Assembly (NCBI RefSeq): GCF_023702065.1
Contig: NZ_QFDM01000002.1
Span: forward strand, 372,001 to 436,000
Length of the DNA: 64,000 nucleotides
Direction: 5' to 3'
DNA from: Methanoculleus oceani
GTDB taxonomy: Archaea; Halobacteriota; Methanomicrobia; Methanomicrobiales; Methanoculleaceae
Within the stretch, counting starts at the first letter, position 1. Every line of letters starts with the position of its first letter. The notes under the pieces are model-generated. The model saw nothing but the letters and a program-made list of their open reading frames with translations. It searched no databases and was not told where the DNA came from. Shown one piece after another: positions 58,751 through 64,000 of the stretch. The translations under genes and the position numbers were made by a program.

Positions 58751-59419
58751 TCACCCGAACTCCGCGAGCGCCACCACCGGCACCCCCTCCAGGTCGTCGA
58801 AGACCACCGGGTAGATCCGCAGGGTCCAGGGCTCCTCGAGCAGCCGGCCGTAGGAGAGGTCCACGTCCTCGAGCAGGAAGATATGCGGGGACCCGCAGAG
58901 AAACGCACGGTGGGCCTCCATGCCCTCCTCCGGCTCTGCGGGGATGGCGATGGAGATGGTATCGATCCCGAAGAGCCTGAGGGCCGGATTCTCCATGCGG
59001 AGGAAGCCCGGGACCTCGTGGTGCACCCAGGGGTGCCTCTGTGCGTAGGCATCCGGGTCGCTCTCCCGGAGCCGGCCGCTCCCGGTCCTGATGAAGAGCG
59101 CACGTGAGTTCCGGATCGCGTCGAGGTGGGGGAGGAGGTCGTAGATCCGGATCGGTTCCGCCCCCGTCTTCGGGACCGCGATGCACCGCGCGGGCTCAAA
59201 AACCGCCTCCGGCGCAAGGAGGCCCTGAACCGAACCCCCGCCCGGGCAGAAGTGCCGGGGGAGATCGATGTGCGTCCCGGCGTGGCTGGAAAAGGAGAGC
59301 AGGCTCTTCTCCTCCCCATCGTCCCCTTCAAAGGACTTCATGCGGGTGATCGTGAGCGGTTCCGTTCCGGGGTAGAGGGGGGTCCTCCGGTTCAGGGGGT
59401 ATGAGATCGGGATGAGCAT
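58751..59419 (-). CDS. Cyclase-family metal hydrolase (kynurenine-formamidase-like)
   Basis: 222 residues of the cyclase/arylformamidase superfamily. The metal motif HAGTHIDLPRH (HxGTHxDxPxH) is near residue 46. It may hydrolyse an amide or lactone; the family has no fixed substrate. Start overlaps the HAD gene by 28 nt, so they form an operon. The N-terminal ISYPLNRRTPLYPG is a conserved edge of the family. Confidence 0.85.
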   Translation of the reverse strand: MLIPISYPLNRRTPLYPGTEPLTITRMKSFEGDDGEEKSLLSFSSHAGTHIDLPRHFCPGGGSVQGLLAPEAVFEPARCIAVPKTGAEPIRIYDLLPHLDAIRNSRALFIRTGSGRLRESDPDAYAQRHPWVHHEVPGFLRMENPALRLFGIDTISIAIPAEPEEGMEAHRAFLCGSPHIFLLEDVDLSYGRLLEEPWTLRIYPVVFDDLEGVPVVALAEFG

Positions 59420-60066
59420 ACGTTCTCTCGTAGGTACTCCCGGAGTTCATGAAGGTTCTCCACGATCCCCTCCACCCCCGGCCGACCGGCAAAGCGGTTC
59501 GGGTCGCCGGGCGGGATCCTCGCGACGAACCGGACGCCAGTCTCGTATGCCGCCTGCCAGTCATTCGGGGCATCGCCGACGAAGAGGGCCTCTTCGGGCG
59601 CGGCGCCGGTTTCGTCGAGGATCTCCCTGATGCACTCGACCTTCGTCTTCGGCGATCCGTAGATCCGGACGAAGTACCTGGTAAGGTCCCGGCGGCGGGC
59701 GATCTCGTGCATCTCACCCTCCGGGGTTGCGGAGACGATGTAGAGCGGGAGTAGCCGGGAGCAGTCTCTGAGGAGCTCCTCTGCGCCCTCGACGTACGGC
59801 ACGGTGAGCATGGCGTCAAAGATCAGCGCGACATACTCGCCCGCAAGCCGCTCCTCCTGTTCGGGGGTGAGGGGCTCATGGATGATGTTTGCGTAGATGT
59901 GGCGAAACTTGTCGTACCGGGACATCCCGCCGTTCTCGAGGTGAAAGGCGATGATCTCGTCGAGGTGCCCGGGGGCGAAAGAGAAGATCTTTCTGAATGC
60001 AGCAGTCTTTAAGGGGAGGGATTCGACGACGACGCCGTCGAAGTCGAGGATGAGGGTGGCGGGCAT
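59392..60066 (-). CDS. HAD-superfamily hydrolase (beta-phosphoglucomutase/phosphatase-like)
   Basis: 224 residues. Motif I LDFDGVVVESLPLK, a cap domain with GGMSRYDKFRHIYANI, motif II YIVSATPEGE, motif III lysine SPKTKVECI, and motif IV ALFVGDAPNDWQAA. The pattern resembles the beta-phosphoglucomutase/phosphatase subfamily (DFDGVVVES). Coupled to the cyclase gene by a 28-nt overlap. The substrate is unknown; it may act on a sugar phosphate. Confidence 0.85.
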   Translation of the reverse strand: MPATLILDFDGVVVESLPLKTAAFRKIFSFAPGHLDEIIAFHLENGGMSRYDKFRHIYANIIHEPLTPEQEERLAGEYVALIFDAMLTVPYVEGAEELLRDCSRLLPLYIVSATPEGEMHEIARRRDLTRYFVRIYGSPKTKVECIREILDETGAAPEEALFVGDAPNDWQAAYETGVRFVARIPPGDPNRFAGRPGVEGIVENLHELREYLRENVCSSRSHTP

Positions 60067-60234
60067 ACCTCAAACTTTTTCGTTTATTCATTTATGCGTT
60101 GCCAGAGTGCGGTTTAGGTGCAGATATCTCCCCCCTCACAGGCCCGTTCATCCGGAACATTTGGTAACCTGCCCGGTAAGAAGGCTTTGAGACATACTGA
60201 TAGATAAACCCAAGGTATTTCAGATATTAATGTA

Positions 60235-60246
60235 TAAGATATCTTA
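60235..60246. promoter_or_regulatory. Perfect 12-bp palindrome before the glycosyltransferase
   Basis: TAAGATATCTTA (60235-60246) lies about 83 nt upstream of the glycosyltransferase ATG in an A/T-rich divergent region. A regulator-binding site is possible; alternatively it may be a chance A/T-rich palindrome. Confidence 0.3.
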
Positions 60247-60328
60247 CCTGAATATAACTGAACGAATTCCCTTCTGGTGCGAAAGTGCAATCCAATCAGG
60301 TCCAATAATTGAACGATGCTGAGGCAAT

Positions 60329-61435
60329 ATGAAGGTCTGTCTACTCACCACTGTTCACCAATACAACGATCAAAGGATATTTTTTAAAGAAGCTCGCAGT
60401 CTGGTCAAGCAATTCCCTGTTACTCTTATTGCACCAGACGAGTCCGGATGGTCAAAGACCGTTGATGATGTTTCTGTTGTAACTGTAAAAAGAGCAAGTA
60501 GCAAGCTGCTCCACTTTGTAACAGTCTGGCGGGTGTTTGTTGCTGGACTCAGAATAGACTGTTCTGTCGTACATTGCCATGAACCGAGTTCGCTTCTGGT
60601 CTCTGTTTTACTCAAAGCCCTGCAAGGTAAACAGGTGGTGTATGACTCCCATGAGCATTATGGCAGTCTCCTTGCGTCTGATCCTCTGTTTCCACAGCCG
60701 ATTAAGGGATTTATAAGAACGGCGACGGACATCTTTGAACGTCTTCTTATCCCGTTTGTGGATGCCGTTATCACAGTAGATGAAGATCTTGCGGGAAAGT
60801 ATCGACATTTTGGACATAAAAATGTCTCAATTGTAGCAAATTATCCTCAACTCGACATCTTTGATTCTATTCCGGCAAGTGATCATGGCTGGGACCTCGT
60901 GTATGTCGGTGGGATCTCGAATGAACGCGGGATCTTCCAGATGATTGAGGCAGCCGAACGGACGAATTGTAGCCTTGCATGCATTGGCCATTATGTTAAC
61001 CTGCAGAACGAAGAGACGATAAAAAAATATATCCAGGAACGAGGGTGCAGCAACGTACACATTATTGGATGGCGACCACAGCCGGATGTGATCTCGGCTA
61101 TAAAATCTTCGAAGATATGTTTCAGCCTCCTTCATCCGAGTCCAGTATGGGATACAGCTGTTCCCGTAAAACTCCTTGAGTATATGTCCTGTGGAAAACC
61201 GGTCATAGCAAGCGATCTGCCAGGCATTAGTAGTGTTGTTGAATCGGCTGAGTGCGGCCTGACGGTCAACCCCTCTGATGTCGATTCTATTGTAACTGCG
61301 GTTCAGTATCTGATGGAGAATCCACAAGCTGCGACAGCAATGGCAGAGAACGGAAGGCGGATTACTAAAATGAAGTATAACTGGAGCGTAGCAGAAGGTG
61401 TATTGTATGACGTGATGGGATCCCTTGCTCATTGA
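60329..61435 (+). CDS. Glycosyltransferase family 4 enzyme
   Basis: 368 residues. GT-B fold: an N-terminal Rossmann domain (VCLLTTVHQYNDQRIFFKEAR) and a C-terminal GT4 domain with VYVGGISNERGIFQMIEAAE, HIIGWRPQPDVISAIKSS, the nucleotide-binding EYMSCGKPVIASDLPGISSVVE (about residues 285-306) and a final NGRRITKMKYNW. It transfers a sugar to a lipid-linked or surface glycan. G+C is well below that of the preceding 55 kb, marking the start of an A/T-richer island. Confidence 0.92.
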   Translation: MKVCLLTTVHQYNDQRIFFKEARSLVKQFPVTLIAPDESGWSKTVDDVSVVTVKRASSKLLHFVTVWRVFVAGLRIDCSVVHCHEPSSLLVSVLLKALQGKQVVYDSHEHYGSLLASDPLFPQPIKGFIRTATDIFERLLIPFVDAVITVDEDLAGKYRHFGHKNVSIVANYPQLDIFDSIPASDHGWDLVYVGGISNERGIFQMIEAAERTNCSLACIGHYVNLQNEETIKKYIQERGCSNVHIIGWRPQPDVISAIKSSKICFSLLHPSPVWDTAVPVKLLEYMSCGKPVIASDLPGISSVVESAECGLTVNPSDVDSIVTAVQYLMENPQAATAMAENGRRITKMKYNWSVAEGVLYDVMGSLAH

Positions 61436-61838
61436 TACTCCGTTAAGGCTTGTCCTGAATCATAATCCTCGTTTCCCAGCAGATTGTAGCACTTTGTGGT
61501 AAACTCGCAAACCAGTTTACCTCCTGCTTTGGAACAATGGAAATCAACGTCAATCTACAAAATCTGTGTTAAGATGACGTCCGGCGGAGATCAATTCCCT
61601 CAAGGGCGAGGGGATCACCTGGGCAATCTTCTGGTCGGGCGTCGGGGTCGACGGCCGTTGGCCTCATGAAGGGGCCTTCCGCCCAGAGGCTCTACAGGGT
61701 ATTGGCTGCCGTCAGTTGTACCCGGATGGCTATTGCAGATGTGTAGATTGCTGTATTTTTGTGTATTGGAGAATCAGAAGGAGAAATAAAAAGGACACGA
61801 ACTTATATCAACAGTATCAAAAATCATTTAGGGCAATC
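61436..61838. other. Intergenic region, mixed composition
   Basis: 403 nt between the glycosyltransferase and deacetylase genes. 61436-61560 is A/T-rich; 61570-61740 is abruptly G/C-rich; then A/T-rich with a TATA-like CTTATATC (61802-61809) that probably serves the deacetylase. The G/C-rich patch looks like a remnant of other DNA, but I cannot identify its source. Confidence 0.45.
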
Positions 61839-62870
61839 ATGCAGGTCTACGATATCCTCCAGCAGGATCCAGAGTTATGGGACCTCTTTACCTGCGCGGA
61901 GGAGTACGAGGCAGCATTCAGGGACGGCTACGACCGATTCCCTCACTATATGAGCAACCACCGGGAGGCCTTTGAGCCCTGGGTGTCTCAGTATCTCATC
62001 GAGCAAGGCTACCACCCCGAGTATCCCGACAGTCAGCCGTTCGCCGTCTGCCTCACCCACGACATCGATACAATCCACAAGTCTGCTTTCTTTAAGGGGT
62101 ATGATGCGTTGCGGTCCCTGAAAGCCGGTGATATCACAAAATCGCTCACGAACATCTGGCAACTTCGGTCAAGGAAACTTCCCTGGTTCAACTTCCATGA
62201 GATCATGGCGCTCGAGGAGAAGTATGATGCTCAATCGAGCTTCTACTTCCTCGCCCTCGCCCCTGGGGATCAGGACTACGCCTATGACATCAGGAGCCTC
62301 GAGGGAGAACTTGGGATGATCACCGACGCCGGGTGGGAGGTCGGCCTCCACGGGGGCCACCGGGCCTACTGCGACGCACGGGCCCTCGAAACCGAGAAGC
62401 AACGGCTTGAGGCTGTTCTCGGCCGGCCGGTCGTTGGTTACCGGAATCATTTCCTCCGGTTCCGGGTTCCGGAGACCTGGGAGATCCTCAGCCGCGCCGG
62501 GTTCCGCTACGACACAACCTTCGGGTATGCAGACTGCACCGGGTTCAGGAATGGAATGTGCCATCCCTTTAAGCCCTATGACCTTCAGACCGGCCGCGAG
62601 ATCGATATCCTGGAGATCCCCCTCACGGTCATGGACTGCACGCTTGATGGATATATGCGGCTTGACGCCAAGAAGGCTTGGGTGGTCATCCGCCACCTAA
62701 TCGATGCAACCGAGCGCTGCCACGGGGTCATCACCGTCCTCTGGCACAATGCCTACATGGAGGGGGAGCGGCTGAAGCTGTACGAGAAGGTGTTGCGATA
62801 CTGCAGGGAAAAGGGGGCTTGGATGACGAGCGGGGCGGAAATCACACGAAATGTCCTGAAAAAAGAATGA
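61839..62870 (+). CDS. Polysaccharide deacetylase-family protein
   Basis: 343 residues from the ATG at 61839 (MQVYDILQQDPELWDLF). An in-frame start at 61716 adds an unconserved cysteine-rich stretch and is less likely. Deacetylase (NodB-like) motifs are CLTHDIDTIHK with the catalytic Asp pair, SSFYFLA, VGLHGGHRAY (metal His) and RNHFLRFR, with a late VLWHNAYM. It removes N-acetyl groups from a surface glycan. Higher G+C than its neighbours suggests a different origin within the island. Confidence 0.85.
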   Translation: MQVYDILQQDPELWDLFTCAEEYEAAFRDGYDRFPHYMSNHREAFEPWVSQYLIEQGYHPEYPDSQPFAVCLTHDIDTIHKSAFFKGYDALRSLKAGDITKSLTNIWQLRSRKLPWFNFHEIMALEEKYDAQSSFYFLALAPGDQDYAYDIRSLEGELGMITDAGWEVGLHGGHRAYCDARALETEKQRLEAVLGRPVVGYRNHFLRFRVPETWEILSRAGFRYDTTFGYADCTGFRNGMCHPFKPYDLQTGREIDILEIPLTVMDCTLDGYMRLDAKKAWVVIRHLIDATERCHGVITVLWHNAYMEGERLKLYEKVLRYCREKGAWMTSGAEITRNVLKKE

Positions 62871-62904
62871 CGCTTGTTTAATAGTTAACTACAGGGATGC
62901 CGAC

Positions 62905-64000
62905 ATGAAAAAAGATAAATGTGTTTTAGTTCTGGGAGGATATATCAACAGTTATTCTATCATCCAAGAATTATACGAAAAACATGTTATAGAAATTATT
63001 CTCCTTGATACAACGCGAAGTGTCGCATCATATAGCAATAAAATTAAAAAATTCGTGTTAATTGAAAACTCACCTGATGCGTTACGTGATGAAATACAAA
63101 AATTGCATGAAGACTACGATTACATTGTGATATTTCCCACCAATGATTTACATTTAGAATATTTACATCAGGTATATGCAGACATTTCTTCATATTGTTT
63201 CATGCCATTTAATTACAATAACTTGCTACAATGCTTAGATAAGTATACCCAGTATGAACATTGCGAACAACTTAATGTCCCTTACCCAAAAACTATGTGC
63301 ATAAATTCTATCGAAGATTTAGACAAAATGTCTACACTAAAATACCCGGTAATTATAAAGCCTAGGAAGCGTGACGACATATCAACGGATGTTTTTAGAA
63401 ACCTACAGCTACAAACTAAGCTCGATTTGGAAGCGTACTCCGTATACATTGAAAAATATCTAGCCAAAGGAATTACGTTTTTAGCGTCTGAAATTATCCC
63501 AGGCGATGGCTCAAATATTTATGCATATGTAGGATACAGAAGCAAAGACGGAAAGATTCTAAATGAGTGGACCGGGAAGAAATTATCTCAGTACCCCGAC
63601 GATTTCGGGGTTTTTGCAAGTGCATCAAATGAAGCACCTGAAGAAGTTCTTCATCAAGGTCGAACACTGCTAAACGGTATGGATCTCATTGGAATTGCCG
63701 AACCTGAGTTCAAATTTGATCCCCGAGATGGAAAATATAAGTTAATGGAAATTAACCTTCGTTCAATGATGTGGCACCGTGTGGGCAATCTTTCAGGTGT
63801 GAACATACAGTATTCGCAGTATTTGGATGCTATAGGAGAAAATGTTGAAAAGCAAATTCAGGAAAGAACACGAAAAATACACTTTGTCTACTTAAAACAT
63901 GAGATCGTTAACTTGATAAAACGAAAAGGATACTATCGTACTGCATATTATAATCTCTTTAAATCAGATAAGACCTTTATTGCGTTCTTCGATCCCTGGG
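62905..64000 (+). CDS. ATP-grasp ligase-like protein (3' end outside the window)
   Basis: At least 365 residues from the ATG at 62905; no stop before the window edge. The N-terminal Rossmann-like domain (CVLVLGGYINSYSIIQELY) is followed by an ATP-grasp fold: YPVIIKPRK with its ATP-binding Lys, YIEKYLAKG, and metal ligands in EPEFKFDPRDGKYKLMEINLR. This is the type found in polysaccharide and amino-acid-modification clusters (D-aspartate-ligase-like or carbamoyl-phosphate-synthase-like). A very low G+C (about one third) sets it apart from the chromosome core and implies recent transfer. The product is unknown. Confidence 0.8.
   Translation, partial: MKKDKCVLVLGGYINSYSIIQELYEKHVIEIILLDTTRSVASYSNKIKKFVLIENSPDALRDEIQKLHEDYDYIVIFPTNDLHLEYLHQVYADISSYCFMPFNYNNLLQCLDKYTQYEHCEQLNVPYPKTMCINSIEDLDKMSTLKYPVIIKPRKRDDISTDVFRNLQLQTKLDLEAYSVYIEKYLAKGITFLASEIIPGDGSNIYAYVGYRSKDGKILNEWTGKKLSQYPDDFGVFASASNEAPEEVLHQGRTLLNGMDLIGIAEPEFKFDPRDGKYKLMEINLRSMMWHRVGNLSGVNIQYSQYLDAIGENVEKQIQERTRKIHFVYLKHEIVNLIKRKGYYRTAYYNLFKSDKTFIAFFDPW

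Overview
The window is a stretch of euryarchaeal chromosome, almost certainly from a methanogen of the order Methanomicrobiales. The genus Methanoculleus is my best guess, from high G+C, codon use and gene content, and is inference. The archaeal assignment rests on topoisomerase VI (A and B), a Cdc48/VAT ATPase, class V fructose-1,6-bisphosphatase, an LSm protein, archaeal-type NMN adenylyltransferase and short ThiC. The methanogen assignment rests on methanogenesis marker protein 8, MfnB (methanofuran synthesis) and a HisA/HisF-related protein typical of methanogens. Promoters look archaeal: TATA boxes about 25 nt before several starts, many leaderless or near-leaderless, with GGAGG or GGTGA Shine-Dalgarno sites inside operons.

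Layout. 1-3.9 kb: the 5' part of a very large membrane-anchored HEAT-repeat protein (minus strand, runs off the edge). 4-5.2 kb: a frameshifted YhhQ-type transporter gene and a DUF6573/excisionase-HTH protein. 5.5-7.7 kb: a tight CARF-like sensor, PIN-like nuclease and HAD hydrolase operon with no CRISPR array or cas gene in the window; this is my best candidate for an under-described system. 7.7-13.3 kb: methanogenesis marker 8, a DUF1624 membrane protein, a structured intergenic repeat, a lipoprotein gene coupled to adenine deaminase (apparent CTG start), and an M48-like membrane protease. 13.5-18.5 kb: ParA-like ATPase, soluble four-PAS chemoreceptor, CheW and CheR. 18.5-21.2 kb: small hypothetical genes, including a winged-helix regulator with a paired palindrome upstream, and a repeat-rich surface protein. 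21.5-29 kb (minus strand): DHH/S1/OB nuclease, PhoU-RCK protein with an MgtE-like transporter, RNase Z, a sugar isomerase-like protein, a UPF0200 kinase and an NrdG-like radical SAM activase. 29-36 kb (plus strand): thiC, formyl-THF cyclo-ligase, Cdc48, Hsp20, fbp. 36-41.6 kb: LSm with a Cys-rich winged helix, an ArsR/Hsp20-like pair, guaB-mfnB, a HisAF-related protein and tmk. 41.6-54.2 kb: valS, DUF92, membrane proteins, a pyruvate-kinase C-domain protein, YchF/OLA1 GTPase, MATE transporter, a coiled-coil protein, NMN adenylyltransferase and larB. 54.2-60 kb: hisS-top6B-top6A, a cyclase and a HAD phosphatase. 60.3-64 kb: an A/T-richer surface-polysaccharide island (glycosyltransferase, polysaccharide deacetylase, ATP-grasp ligase running off the edge).

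Three kinds of non-coding repeat stand out. Two copies of a roughly 300-400 nt G/C-rich structured element lie at 9.6-10.2 and 30.5-30.8 kb. A hairpin core of the form GCACC-N4-GGTGC recurs at 9.6-10.0, 30.7, 36.2 and 51.3-51.5 kb. At 51.3-51.5 kb it forms tandem units, some with compensatory stem changes. I saw no tRNA, rRNA, CRISPR array or intact insertion sequence.
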